DNA of 64,000 bases from Entomomonas sp945283395 (GCA_946480835.1 CAMLLC010000002.1:1-64000); one strand, 5' to 3'. Positions 45,739-55,870 are shown, counted from the stretch's first letter. Notes: generated from the letters alone by a model not told the origin. Program-made: numbers and translations.

Positions 45739-47333
45739 GCTCCAACTTCCTTGTTATTAACTGACATCAATTGCCATCCATTAATTAGTAGTTGTTTTTG
45801 TTGAGGGCTAATTTGGTAATGCCCATAAGCTAATTGTAGCCATTGGTTAGTAAGTTGTTCGGTAAAGGATATGACAGTTTGGCAAGGTAATCGGCGAGCT
45901 AACGCCAATACTTCTCCTTCGGTGTGGGAGGTTTTTAAGGGTATGTTATAACGATGGACTAGACAACTTAATAAAGCTCTATAAAGCAAACTTACCGCTT
46001 GCCTAGTATCACCTTGTTGCCAATATTTTTCAAATTCTCCAAGAATGTTTGAAGGTAAACTTTCAGGAGTAATAGCTAAGCCAAACAGTTGTTTAGGATT
46101 CGGAGGGTTAATCTTGCGTTTTTTGGTATTAGTTAAGGGCTTATTAAAATAGTGCCAGATAATAAAGAATATAATGAAAATAGCAATTGCCCAGACAGAT
46201 GTAGTAAAAATATTACTGAAAAACCAACCTAGAAATTGAATGAAAAAATTATTTGAATTACTTTCATGGCTTGAAGAGTGATTTGAGTCTTTCCAACGGT
46301 ATAAGGTAATTTCTTGTTGCTCGTAAAAAGGCGAGGATTTAACAATTGAAGTAATTTGTGTTTGGCAGTCTTGTTTATCCAACTCTAGAGGTGTTAGTTG
46401 TTTTTTAGTAGCTTGTTGATCAGATTGAGTAATTTTTTCAGGTAATTGAATAGTTGGATTATTGGGTTGGGGGGGGGCAGCTTTGATGACCTCAGAAGTA
46501 AAACTACTAGTAAAGACACAGCATGCTACTAGCAAGATACATGATACTTTGTTAGCTAAACGTTCGGCCAAGCGGCGAAAAACAAGTTCTATATCCCAGC
46601 TTTCTAGTAACGTTCTACTATTCAAATAGAGACAGAAACCGCAAGATATATAGAGCGATTCAGTGAAAGTAACTACTAATACATATAGGGCGCAGCAAAG
46701 GTGAACTTGCCAAAAAGGTAAGTCAGATAACAAGCTATGAGTCCAAGTAGAACTTTCCTCCGTGTAAATATTTGAAGGTATCAGCATAAAAAATAGACTG
46801 ATAATAAGACTATAGAATATACCTTCAAAGTGTATAAAAATGATAGTTAACCATTGGGTAGGTGGCGATGTGTAATTGAGCTGCTTGAGCCGTAATTTTC
46901 TAGCAGCTCCAGTTAAGCCTTCTAAATGCTTTATAGCCAGGTTAAAACTACGGCTTAAACTAATGCGATGGATAGTAAGATCAGTAAGTGTTTTAAAAGA
47001 TAGTAAGTTAGTTAACCAGAAAAGTAAGGTTTCCTTAATGGTTGGGATATTTCCAAATACTACATTGGATAATATATAAAGAGGTATCCTTTCAAATATA
47101 GGTTTTAACCACCAAAAAATGATAATAGGTAGGAGGGGAATTTTCCACTCCTTAATAGTAAAAAGTGGCATTTGCCAGAAAATAGTGGTTAACAGTATGA
47201 ATATAGGTAAAGTAGCAAGACACCAGCAGCTTAGTAATAAAACTATATGGCGTCGAGCTAATAAAATACCTAGATCGATCGCTTCCCATTTGTTGCGTGG
47301 GCGAATTTCAATGGTAGCATTAGTAACTTTCAT
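45735..47333 (-). CDS. DUF4129 domain membrane protein
   Basis: 532 residues with several membrane helices in the N-terminal half, one near 380-400, and a C-terminal cytoplasmic DUF4129 domain (EKYWQQGDTRQAVSLLYRAL, SHTEGEVLALA, QWLQLAYGHYQIS). The ATG at 47333 has GGAG nine bases upstream. The TTG at 47357 is less likely. It contains a run of nine C in the coding strand (46469-46477) between membrane segments. Part of the six-gene module. Confidence 0.85.
   Translation of the reverse strand: MKVTNATIEIRPRNKWEAIDLGILLARRHIVLLLSCWCLATLPIFILLTTIFWQMPLFTIKEWKIPLLPIIIFWWLKPIFERIPLYILSNVVFGNIPTIKETLLFWLTNLLSFKTLTDLTIHRISLSRSFNLAIKHLEGLTGAARKLRLKQLNYTSPPTQWLTIIFIHFEGIFYSLIISLFFMLIPSNIYTEESSTWTHSLLSDLPFWQVHLCCALYVLVVTFTESLYISCGFCLYLNSRTLLESWDIELVFRRLAERLANKVSCILLVACCVFTSSFTSEVIKAAPPQPNNPTIQLPEKITQSDQQATKKQLTPLELDKQDCQTQITSIVKSSPFYEQQEITLYRWKDSNHSSSHESNSNNFFIQFLGWFFSNIFTTSVWAIAIFIIFFIIWHYFNKPLTNTKKRKINPPNPKQLFGLAITPESLPSNILGEFEKYWQQGDTRQAVSLLYRALLSCLVHRYNIPLKTSHTEGEVLALARRLPCQTVISFTEQLTNQWLQLAYGHYQISPQQKQLLINGWQLMSVNNKEVGA
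46469..46477 (-). repeat. Homopolymer C9 in the DUF4129 gene
   Basis: Nine C on the coding strand, encoding part of Ala-Pro-Pro-Gln, in a strongly AT-rich genome. Long C or G runs are rare here and prone to slippage. Confidence 0.9.
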
Positions 47334-48315
47334 AGCTACTTGCTCCCCGTCCAGCAAATAAAAAATAGCTATATACTAAAATCCAACAAATTGTCCCTAC
47401 TATATACCTAATAGTTGGAGAAGTATTCATAGATGACCAATAAGCCTCAATGAAGGCAGCTATCAATAGCATGATAAAAGCGCCTAATACAAGATTGATA
47501 GCTTGCCTTGCTGCATAGCGAACAGAGTCTAATCGAGTTTTACGCTTAGGAACAAGTACTGCCAATCCTAATTTTAACCCAGCGGATGCTGCTAAAGTAA
47601 TGGCCGTTAATTCAAATGCTCCATGGGTTATTACAAATGGCCAAAAAGTTTGCCCGTAACCATTTAATGACAGATGACAGGCCACAAGTCCCATGATAAG
47701 AGCATTATAAATTAAGTAAAAAAGCGTTCCTAAGCAAACTAATAAGCCACTAGCAAAAGTGGTAAAAGCAATGCCTATATTGTTAAAAATATAATAGCCA
47801 AACATAGCCCAATCTTGATCTGATCCTCTTCTAGATAAAGGGCCTACCCATTCTAAAGCAGGGTCATACATACGTTCTAAAGCTTGCACATCGTAGGGTG
47901 ACATAAATAAATAAATAAAATCAGGAAAGAAAATATTAATTAAAGCTGCTAATAAACCCGTTCCATAAAATAATAAGGTAGTGGTGATGATTAAACCTTT
48001 TTGTGCCCTGACATTCTGTGGAAAACCATAGTCAATAAATTGGAGAATACGTTGCAAAAGATTACTTCGATGTTGATAGAGTAACTGATGACCTCTTTGT
48101 ACTAATTGCCTGAGTTTTGTTATTAATAAAGGGCTATAAGCTCTTGCCTCTGCAATAGCTAGATGTTGACATATAGTTTGGTAGTTTGCGGGGAAATCTG
48201 CCTTTTGGGGAGTAGTAGTTTTATCTTTTTTTCGAGTGTTTTCTAAATTTTCCAATTGGTTAGCAAAATTATCCCAAAATGGTTGGTAAATTGTTTCAAA
48301 AGCTCTTTGTCTCAT
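47320..48315 (-). CDS. Stage II sporulation protein M family membrane protein
   Basis: 331-residue membrane protein of the SpoIIM/DUF95 family with about six helices after an N-terminal soluble part (1-95). Motifs: NNIGIAFTTFASGLLVCLGTLFYLIYNALIMGL and HGAFELTAITLAASAGLKLG. Not a sporulation gene here; the family is common in gammaproteobacterial MoxR modules. Overlaps both neighbours. Confidence 0.88.
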   Translation of the reverse strand: MRQRAFETIYQPFWDNFANQLENLENTRKKDKTTTPQKADFPANYQTICQHLAIAEARAYSPLLITKLRQLVQRGHQLLYQHRSNLLQRILQFIDYGFPQNVRAQKGLIITTTLLFYGTGLLAALINIFFPDFIYLFMSPYDVQALERMYDPALEWVGPLSRRGSDQDWAMFGYYIFNNIGIAFTTFASGLLVCLGTLFYLIYNALIMGLVACHLSLNGYGQTFWPFVITHGAFELTAITLAASAGLKLGLAVLVPKRKTRLDSVRYAARQAINLVLGAFIMLLIAAFIEAYWSSMNTSPTIRYIVGTICWILVYSYFLFAGRGASSYESY

Positions 48316-49064
48316 AATTTGCTACTAATCTCTTGAGTTTGATCTGTTCCCAATAGATATTGAGCTATTTGATAAAGGCGTTCTTCCGTTTGATTATTGT
48401 TTAATTGGAAGTATTGACTAAGGATACTCGCCAGTTCTAAGCGGCGCTCAGCTGATAATGTTTTATTACGTTCAGCGAAAGCTAGAATAATTTGTTGCTC
48501 TTGTAAAGTTAAGGAAAAGGGACAAGCAACAGCAGAAACACTTGGTGGTATATTATTGAATATAGATTTCTCCTCGTTATAAACCACCAGAGTTCCCGCA
48601 GCAATATCACCTAGTCTTTTAAATTCTTTGCTAGTTAAGGATGTAATTAGACCTAAACCATAGCTAAAAGAGGGGAGAATATCAACCGATCTTAACAAAT
48701 TTCTAAGGATTGATGAGGTCCAACTAATAGGTGTTCCATCATCGTGGATGACTTTAATATTACAAAAACGTTTGCCTAAAGATTGACCATTATTGAGTAC
48801 TTCAAATAATACAAAATACCACCAATAAAGTAGAAATAGGAAGATAAAAATAAAACCTAACAGATAACCCCAAGCTTTAAGCCCAATATAACTTCTAAAG
48901 AATTGAATAATTATTATAAAAACAATAGCAATCCCGATCTGTACTAAAATATCTATTAGTAGAGCTATAGACCTGATAATAGGACTGGCAGGGCGAAATA
49001 GTAAATTAATACCCTCTGGCGTTTCTATTTTGTAATAAGTATCCAGCTTAGCCAGCATAGTCAT
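48312..49064 (-). CDS. RDD family membrane protein
   Basis: 250 residues with four membrane helices. RDD hallmarks: PASPIIRSIALLIDILVQ (R and DD region), YWWYFVLFEVLNNGQSLGKRFCNIKV and ILRNLLRSVDILP. First gene of the six-gene operon, followed by an ATGA overlap. Function unknown; possibly a channel or scaffold for the module. Confidence 0.88.
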   Translation of the reverse strand: MTMLAKLDTYYKIETPEGINLLFRPASPIIRSIALLIDILVQIGIAIVFIIIIQFFRSYIGLKAWGYLLGFIFIFLFLLYWWYFVLFEVLNNGQSLGKRFCNIKVIHDDGTPISWTSSILRNLLRSVDILPSFSYGLGLITSLTSKEFKRLGDIAAGTLVVYNEEKSIFNNIPPSVSAVACPFSLTLQEQQIILAFAERNKTLSAERRLELASILSQYFQLNNNQTEERLYQIAQYLLGTDQTQEISSKL

Positions 49065-49195
49065 TTAGTTTATCCAATTAAAATGAGCTGAAACAAAGAG
49101 GTAATATTAACAATTCTTTATTAATAAGCCAATATATTTAACAAAGCTGATAAAATCAAATAATCTTGTTAAGATAAAATTATTATGGGTCTAGC

Positions 49196-50641
49196 ATGAG
49201 TGCAAGCATTTTTTGGTATGACTTTGAAACAACAGGGATTAATCCTCAGTGTGATAGACCTTTGCAGGTGGCTGGGGTAAGAACTGATTTAGAGTTAAAT
49301 GAAATAGCAGAACCTGTGAATTATTATTGCCAACTGGCTGATGATATTTTACCTCACCCAGAGGCTTGTTTAGTGACAGGAATTACTCCTGACTTATTAG
49401 TTAATAAAGGAATAAAAGAGGCAACATTTTTTAATCTTTTAAATGAGCAACTGATAGTTCCTCAAACGTGTACGGCTGGCTATAACACGCTAAGGTTTGA
49501 TGATGAAATAACACGTTATGGATTTTATCGTAATTTTATTGATCCTTATGCTAGAGAATGGCAAGGAGGTAACAGCAGATGGGATCTTATAGACCTTATT
49601 CGTACTACTTATGCATTAAGACCTGAAGGCATTGAATGGCCAATGCTAGAAGGACAAGCTAGTTTAAAGCTGGAGTTATTAACGAGCGCTAATGGACTTA
49701 GTCATAGCCAAGCACATGATGCATTATCAGATGTGAGAGCTACAATTAGTTTAGCTAAGCTGATTAAAACTAAACAACCTAAACTTTATCATTATCTCTT
49801 TAAACTCAGGGCGAAAAGAGAAATACAGCAGCGTATAACTTTATTAAAGCCATTAGTGCATATATCTGGTCGTTTCTCTGCAGTTAGAAGCTATTTGTCG
49901 ATAATATTACCTTTAGCCTGGCATCCGATAAATAAAAATGCTTTGATTGTATGTGATTTGCAACGAGATATAAGCCCGCTATTAACGTTGTCAGCGACAG
50001 AGTTAGCTAGTTATCTTTATACAAAGCATGAAGAATTACCTACTAATATATTACCTATTCCTTTAAAACTACTTCATATCAACCGATGTCCTGTAGTAGC
50101 ACCGTTAACAGTATTGAGGACACAAGATATTGAAAGATTAGCGCTCGATTTAAATTATTGTTTTAAACAAGCGGGTTTATTGAGACAACAAGTTTCTATA
50201 TGGCAAGCTAAATTAATAGAACTTTATCAGCAAGAGAAAATGTTTACAACTACTATAGATGATCCTGAACAACAACTTTATCAAGGTTTTATTTCGGAAA
50301 GGGATAAAAAACAATGTGATTATATAAGAAAAGCCAAAGCTGAAAGGTTAGCAGCTGAGAAGATTAGTTTTGAAGATGAGAGATTAACAACTCTGCTTTT
50401 TAGGTATAGAGCTAGAAATTATCCTGCGTCTTTGTCGCATCAAGAGCAACTATCATGGTGGCAATTTTGTCAACATAGGTTAAGTGATCCAACTTTTGGA
50501 GCACCTGTTACTATAGCTAATTTCCTTGCTTTGAATAAACAATTAATGGCTCGCTGCGATAGTAACCAACAGCACATCTTATTAAAATGGCAAGACTATA
50601 TACAGGCCTTAGCACAACAATATCATCTGGCAAAAAATTAA
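49196..50641 (+). CDS. sbcB: Exodeoxyribonuclease I
   Basis: 3'-5' single-strand DNA exonuclease used in repair and recombination. DEDDh motifs: FWYDFETTG (Asp8, Glu10), GYNTLRFDDE, RWDLIDL and the final SHSQAHDALSDV. SH3-like and C-terminal domains follow. 481 aa, standard. It is divergent from the MoxR module, as in Pseudomonas. Confidence 0.95.
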   Translation: MSASIFWYDFETTGINPQCDRPLQVAGVRTDLELNEIAEPVNYYCQLADDILPHPEACLVTGITPDLLVNKGIKEATFFNLLNEQLIVPQTCTAGYNTLRFDDEITRYGFYRNFIDPYAREWQGGNSRWDLIDLIRTTYALRPEGIEWPMLEGQASLKLELLTSANGLSHSQAHDALSDVRATISLAKLIKTKQPKLYHYLFKLRAKREIQQRITLLKPLVHISGRFSAVRSYLSIILPLAWHPINKNALIVCDLQRDISPLLTLSATELASYLYTKHEELPTNILPIPLKLLHINRCPVVAPLTVLRTQDIERLALDLNYCFKQAGLLRQQVSIWQAKLIELYQQEKMFTTTIDDPEQQLYQGFISERDKKQCDYIRKAKAERLAAEKISFEDERLTTLLFRYRARNYPASLSHQEQLSWWQFCQHRLSDPTFGAPVTIANFLALNKQLMARCDSNQQHILLKWQDYIQALAQQYHLAKN

Positions 50642-50782
50642 ATAGCATGTATTAAATAAACTATTTAACACAATAATACATTTTATAGTTACTCGATTAA
50701 CCATTAACAAACCCTCTAAATTAATAGACTTAGCAAAATATAAAATTGTACAATAGTTGGCTGTTGGAATGTTGGAGCTTTT

Positions 50783-51634
50783 ATGAACACCTATAGATTA
50801 GTTATTTCTTGTCCTGATGGCATTGGTATTGTAGCTAAGGTAAGTGGCTTTATAGCAACTTACAATGGTTGGATTATGGAGGCTAATCACTATTCCGATT
50901 TGGCAAATGGTCAATTTTTTATGCGCTATGTGATTCAATCTGATTCATTGCCTTTTGAATTGCCAGACTTTAAGCAAGCATTTGCCCCTTTAGCAGATCA
51001 ATTTAGTATGATGTGGCGTATTACTGAATCAAGCTATAAGAAAAAAGTTATTTTGATGGCCAGTAAAGAATCACATTGTTTAATAGATTTACTTTATCGA
51101 TGGCATAGTAATGAGTTAGATTGTGAAATAGTGGGGGTCATTTCTAATCATAATGACTTACGTAATATGGTAGAATGGTATGGTGTGCCTTATCACCATG
51201 TGGCTGTTGATCCTGCCAATAAAGAAGCTAGCTTTGCACAAGTTACTCAACTGATAGAGGACTATAAGACGGATTGTATTGTCTTGGCGCGTTATATGCA
51301 GATTATCCCTCCTGCGTTATGCCAACGATATGTTCAAAAAATTATTAATATCCATCATAGTTTTCTTCCATCTTTTGTAGGGGCTAAGCCTTATCATCAG
51401 GCTGCTAAAAGAGGTGTAAAACTTATTGGTGCTACCTGTCACTATGTGACAGAGGAGTTAGATGCTGGTCCTATTATTGAGCAAGATGTAGTGCGTATTT
51501 CCCACCAAAATAGTGTGGAAGATATGGTAAGATTAGGTAGAGATGTTGAAAAAATGGTATTAGCTAAAGGGTTACGTTATCACTTAGAGGATAGATTATT
51601 GGTACATGACAACCGGACAGTTGTATTTGCCTAG
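50783..51634 (+). CDS. purU: Formyltetrahydrofolate deformylase
   Basis: Cuts 10-formyl-tetrahydrofolate to formate and tetrahydrofolate, balancing one-carbon units. N-terminal ACT regulatory domain (1-80: LVISCPDGIGIVAKVSGFI), then the formyltransferase fold with NIHHSFLPSF and GATCHYVTEELDAGPIIEQD. GGAG precedes the ATG. 283 aa. In Pseudomonas the silencer gene mvaT lies between purU and sbcB, but here only 141 bases do. Confidence 0.95.
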   Translation: MNTYRLVISCPDGIGIVAKVSGFIATYNGWIMEANHYSDLANGQFFMRYVIQSDSLPFELPDFKQAFAPLADQFSMMWRITESSYKKKVILMASKESHCLIDLLYRWHSNELDCEIVGVISNHNDLRNMVEWYGVPYHHVAVDPANKEASFAQVTQLIEDYKTDCIVLARYMQIIPPALCQRYVQKIINIHHSFLPSFVGAKPYHQAAKRGVKLIGATCHYVTEELDAGPIIEQDVVRISHQNSVEDMVRLGRDVEKMVLAKGLRYHLEDRLLVHDNRTVVFA

Positions 51635-51892
51635 TATATCAAGTAGTAAAGTAGAATTATTCAAATAACTGCTGGGTTATTATCAGAAATGTGATATCTA
51701 GCAAAAAAAAATAAATTTGTTTATTGTAATAACTTTTTAGATTAGTAAATAATATAAAATCTATAAAGATAAGCATTATTTCGTAGTAGCGACAAGGCTA
51801 ATTTGTGTGGTTAACTTTATAACTCTAGATAGGTAAGCTAAATTAATATAATTTACTAAGTTTATGGATAAGTAAAGGGTAAAGGTTTTAAA

Positions 51893-52540
51893 ATGAAAAT
51901 TTTAAAAGAGCAAGGTTTTACAATTATAGAATTGATGTTAGTTTTGCTTATCATAGCCGTTTCTATAATGTTAGCTACACCTAATTTTTCAAATATAATT
52001 AGAAAAAATAACTTAACAGCTGCAACTAATGAATTAACAGGGATAATGCAGTATGCTAAAGCACTAGCTGCTGCTACCAATATGCCTACTATAGTTTGCC
52101 CACTTATGTCCTCGTCCTCTAGTAGCAGCAATGGGATGAAATGTGTTGATTCCAAAGAGGCTTTTAATAAAGCTACTAAAATAGGTGTTTTCAGATATAT
52201 TTCTAATGCTAATAGCGCTAATCTCGAGCTTTCTAGGGTGATGAATTTACCATCATCAGTGACCCTGAAAGATACTAGAGACAAAGCGCAAAGTATAGCT
52301 TTTTATCCTGATAATAGTGCAGGTATTCATGGTATAAATAAAAATATGGATTATTTCCAAAAAGACGGATCAATTGCAAACAGCTCATTGAATTTAAGTT
52401 CATTAAAGTTTCCAGACCCCACTACAACTAATAGCGCTAACTGGCAGATTCAAAGCACTGTTGCCGCTGATAATAAGTGTTATGTAGTAAGTGTAAGTCG
52501 TCTGGGTAAAGCAGTAGTTAATGAGGATAATTGCCAATGA
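51893..52540 (+). CDS. Type IV pilus minor pilin FimT/FimU (GspH family)
   Basis: Type IV prepilin with signal KILKEQG|FTIIELM: cleavage after Gly8, then Phe1 and Glu5 of the mature chain, and the hydrophobic helix. The rest is a GspH-like domain, with a run of six Ser (SSSSSS, 77-82 region). First gene of the fimT-pilV-pilW-pilX-pilE operon that primes pilus assembly. FimT versus FimU is not decided. Confidence 0.9.
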   Translation: MKILKEQGFTIIELMLVLLIIAVSIMLATPNFSNIIRKNNLTAATNELTGIMQYAKALAAATNMPTIVCPLMSSSSSSSNGMKCVDSKEAFNKATKIGVFRYISNANSANLELSRVMNLPSSVTLKDTRDKAQSIAFYPDNSAGIHGINKNMDYFQKDGSIANSSLNLSSLKFPDPTTTNSANWQIQSTVAADNKCYVVSVSRLGKAVVNEDNCQ

Positions 52541-53073
52541 AACCAATAAATTTAAGCCGAGGTTTTAGTTTAATAGAAGTCCTTATTTCTTTTGTGATAT
52601 TAGTTATAGGTATTCTGGGGGCTACTATTTTAATTATGCGAAGTTCTCAAGTGAATATGACTGCTTATGAAACGGAACAGGCTGCTATAATAGCAAATAA
52701 TATGATTGAAACAATACGTATTGATGCTGACAATGCAGAAAAATATGCTACAGCAGATAGAGAAGGTTATGATAGCTTGCCTTCTGTTTGTAAATCTCCA
52801 ACTCTAAACTCAGAAGCCCAGTGCACTGCAGCAGAACTAGTGAAATTAAACTGGCAACTGTTTAATGTTCAGTTAAAAAGTACTAATTTGCCAAATGCCA
52901 CTTTGGATGTTAAGGAAGTGACTAAATCTCCTGCAAATGCTGGTTCTAATAATAACAAACAATTTTTAATCATTATATCTTGGGGATCTGCTGCTACAAA
53001 AAAAATTAATACTTATACAGTTGATTTTATAGTTACAGTTCCATTAGCTGTAACCCCAGGCAATGGAGGTTAG
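52537..53073 (+). CDS. pilV: Minor pilin PilV
   Basis: Prepilin with SRG|FSLIEVLISF cleavage site and Glu5, helix and globular domain. ATG 52537 overlaps the upstream stop (ATGA). The TTG at 52531 is not needed. 178 aa. Position between fimT and pilW identifies it. Confidence 0.88.
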   Translation: MKPINLSRGFSLIEVLISFVILVIGILGATILIMRSSQVNMTAYETEQAAIIANNMIETIRIDADNAEKYATADREGYDSLPSVCKSPTLNSEAQCTAAELVKLNWQLFNVQLKSTNLPNATLDVKEVTKSPANAGSNNNKQFLIIISWGSAATKKINTYTVDFIVTVPLAVTPGNGG

Positions 53074-53074
53074 T

Positions 53075-53848
53075 ATGGGTAAAGATAGTCTTTTTATGAA
53101 AAAACTAGCACTACAAGGTTATTCGCTCATAGAATTGATGATAGCTTTATTATTAGGGAGTATTTTGTTATTGGGTGTTATGCAAGTAATAATAGGTTCA
53201 TCAACATTAGGAACTACTACTAGTAATCTATTATCTAATCAAGATACGGCAAAATCTGCTTTAGATTTGCTTGGTGGTGAAGCTCGTAGAGCTGGTTATA
53301 ATGGCTGTCTTAAAGCGGCTAATGGCTTATTAGATATAGCAGGATATAATGATGAAGATCGTTATGCATTAAAGCCTGTAAAAGATTCCGAGGGAAGAAT
53401 AGGTATAGAGTTTAGATATGGTATTGATGAAAACGTGGGAAGTGTGAAAGGAGATCTATTAACTAATAAAGATTGCTTAAATAAACCTCTCCATTTTCGC
53501 AATATGATTTATCAAAATTGTGTTAAAGCTGGTGGTGAACAAGGAATTTGTGTTAAAGGTAAAAGTGGTGCAAATACTGGGAATGATCTTGTTGATGATA
53601 TTATAGAAGACATAGAGTTAAAACAAATAGTTTTTAGTTACTTTGATCAATCATATAATAAATATCAAACTATTACTTTTGATAATAATCATCAAAATAT
53701 GTCTCCTGATACGCTGAAAAAGTTGCAATCTGCTGAAAGGGTTACATTTTTTGTTAAAGCTCTGGGAAGATCAACTGGTGCAAACAAAAAATCTATGACT
53801 AAAGTTGAAAGAGACTATTCTGCTAGTTATAAGTTGAGGAATTTATAA
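53075..53848 (+). CDS. pilW: Minor pilin PilW
   Basis: Prepilin with the class motif LQG|YSLIELMIALLLG, Glu5 present, then a long globular domain with Cys residues (NGCLKAAN, KDCLNKP). The ATG at 53075 follows GGAGG directly. 257 aa. Part of the minor-pilin priming complex. Confidence 0.87.
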   Translation: MGKDSLFMKKLALQGYSLIELMIALLLGSILLLGVMQVIIGSSTLGTTTSNLLSNQDTAKSALDLLGGEARRAGYNGCLKAANGLLDIAGYNDEDRYALKPVKDSEGRIGIEFRYGIDENVGSVKGDLLTNKDCLNKPLHFRNMIYQNCVKAGGEQGICVKGKSGANTGNDLVDDIIEDIELKQIVFSYFDQSYNKYQTITFDNNHQNMSPDTLKKLQSAERVTFFVKALGRSTGANKKSMTKVERDYSASYKLRNL

Positions 53849-53849
53849 A

Positions 53850-54365
53850 ATGATTGTAGCCTCAGAAAAGAAGCAACAAGGTTTTACCCTTATCGTTGTA
53901 CTATTATTGTTAGTGGTAATGGTTGTACTAGCTTTGTCATTATCGAGCAATAGCAGTACTCATACCATAATAGCTAATAAAAGTGTTTTAAAAGCGCAAG
54001 CTTTTCAAACTGCCGAAAGTGGCTCTGATATCGTTTTAAATTATCTTAATGAAAAGGGTGATATCGCTTTTCAAACGCTCAAGAAAAAAACGTGTAATAT
54101 GAAATTTGAAGATCAATATACAGCTAATTCAAATAACATTATTAAAACATCCTCTGATGTAACTGATCGCAAGATTAAATCGGCATGGTATGCTTGTTAT
54201 CCAGAAGGTCAAGCAGAAGTACCTTGTGATCAAGGTTTTTGTTTTGCAGTAGTTATTGCTGGGGTATCATGCCCCGCTGATAGCAATAATACCATAACTG
54301 TAACAGATGCATGTGTTATTAGCCGCATTCTTCAGGGTTATCATTTAAGTCATCTACAACTCTAA
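53850..54365 (+). CDS. pilX: Minor pilin PilX
   Basis: PilX-type prepilin: QQG|FTLIVVLLLLVVMVV with Val in place of the Glu5 of other pilins, typical of the PilX/GspK class, then AFQTAESGSDIVLNYL. 171 aa. Starts one base after pilW. pilY1, which normally follows pilX, is absent and pilE comes next. Confidence 0.85.
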   Translation: MIVASEKKQQGFTLIVVLLLLVVMVVLALSLSSNSSTHTIIANKSVLKAQAFQTAESGSDIVLNYLNEKGDIAFQTLKKKTCNMKFEDQYTANSNNIIKTSSDVTDRKIKSAWYACYPEGQAEVPCDQGFCFAVVIAGVSCPADSNNTITVTDACVISRILQGYHLSHLQL

Positions 54366-54409
54366 TGGACTGTCTTTTAGAGACCGGATAATACAAAAAG
54401 GTATTGGTA

Positions 54410-54856
54410 ATGAAACGGAACAAAGGTTTTACTTTACTGGAAGTTTTGATAGTAATAGGTATAGTAGCTATTGTTGCTGCTATAGTTTATCCAGCTTACG
54501 CTAACCATATTCGTCGAGCTGCTTGCGATAATGGCAAAGCAGGCTTAGTTCAAGCAGCCGCTTTGATGAATCAATATTATATGCAATATGGTAAGTATAA
54601 AAATTCACAGACTTATGCAAGTAATGGAGATCAAGTATTTGAGATTAATAAGTTGCCTAGTGATAGTAACGGAGATGGTGACTTTTCTGTTACGCTATCC
54701 GATTTAACTGATACTAGCTTTACTTTAACAGCTAAACCTACAGCTACTGGTCGTTTACATGGAGTATCTGGTGGATTGACTATTAATGAAAAAAATGTGA
54801 CCAAGGGACAGCTTAATGGTAAAGATGTTTGGAGTGAGGGGTGTAATAGTATCTAA
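54410..54856 (+). CDS. pilE: Type IV pilin-like minor pilin PilE
   Basis: KRNKG|FTLLEVLIVIGIVAIVAAI leader with Glu5, the long helix, and a C-terminal globular part with a disulfide-type Cys pair (AACDNG and EGCNSI). ATG 54410 rather than TTG 54404, with AAAGG upstream. 148 aa. Last gene of the cluster. Confidence 0.87.
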   Translation: MKRNKGFTLLEVLIVIGIVAIVAAIVYPAYANHIRRAACDNGKAGLVQAAALMNQYYMQYGKYKNSQTYASNGDQVFEINKLPSDSNGDGDFSVTLSDLTDTSFTLTAKPTATGRLHGVSGGLTINEKNVTKGQLNGKDVWSEGCNSI

Positions 54857-54984
54857 TTAGTTAGTTTGGAGCTAAATAACTTAATAAAGTAATTTTTTCT
54901 AAATTTCAAACGTTATAGCATAGAGATGTTGTTATCGACGGTTGAATCTAAATTCACACCCTTTTAGGTGAAGATAAAACTTAT

Positions 54985-55550
54985 CGGAAAAATACCATTG
55001 AACATGACTAGACGTCTTTTAACATAGCTGCATTGGCTCTAGATTGCTTGATATAGGCAGGACCTTAGACAAATTCATTCTTGCCATGATGAACATGAAA
55101 AGGCTCTCCATATTTCACTTTCACTAGCCCATCATGCCGCCCTGCCAGCCATTCGAGTGAATAATGCTATCAATACTTACTTTGCCGCTTATAATCTGCT
55201 GTGATTGGGCTTTAGTGGTATCAGAAACGATTTCAGTATAATCATTATTTTTTTGTTGTAATAGTTCAGCAACAATCCTTTTGCCAGACGCATCTCTGCT
55301 CTGTTTACTTCTAACGCTATGATTACCAAACTAACTCTCAGAGAGCTCTATCTCACTACTTAAAGGGGAAGCTTATTTACAAAGGTGAGCAAGGCGACAG
55401 CGAATTTTGAGTAACAGATTATTGATGTTAACGAGACTTACTCCACTTAAATCAGCAATTTTAGACGCGGGTCAATCTTCATCGAATAAATGAATTATGT
55501 GTCTGAATCTAGCTTCAGAAATAGGTAGACGCTTACCATACTAATTGATC
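54985..55550 (-). pseudogene. Degenerate IS1595-family (ISXO2-like) transposase
   Basis: Minus strand shows pieces in shifting frames with internal stops: RLPISEARFRHIIHLFDED, then a SPLSSEIELSES block, GKRIVAELLQQKNNDYTEIVSD, TTKAQSQQIISGKVSIDSII, HSNGWQGG, and KYGEPFHVHHGKNEF. These follow the order and motifs of ISXO2-like transposases (the DDE-like domain with the Asp in SDTT and the HSNGW block). No intact frame and no terminal inverted repeats seen. Confidence 0.78.
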
Positions 55551-55559
55551 ATTATCATA

Positions 55560-55870
55560 GCTTAACTTTTAGCATGATTTAATATAGCTAAAATTATCTA
55601 GCAGCTTAGTTAATATTATATTAAATAATAGATTTTGGTGTTTGAGAGATTTGTTGTACTATGCAAAATAGTTTTTTAATAAAGGTAAGTAGTTTTGATG
55701 GTGGTTGGCTACTATCCTGTGTTATCCTTGCTTTTTAATGCTAGTGCTTTTCGTTCATACATTGGTGAAACAATAAATCCTTCTAACCTGTTGCTGATGA
55801 AATGGTGGGTTGCATAATAAAATATCAAAATAACTAATTGACTAGTTCAATTGGCCATTTATAACTTTAG
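55560..55870. other. Gene-free AT-rich spacer between IS remnants
   Basis: About 310 bases with stops in all frames. Nothing recognisable. It separates the two transposase remnants. Confidence 0.55.

Noticed and set aside
47119..47361. Plus-strand frame opposite the DUF4129 gene
   Set aside because: Shadow of the minus-strand gene with no own evidence.
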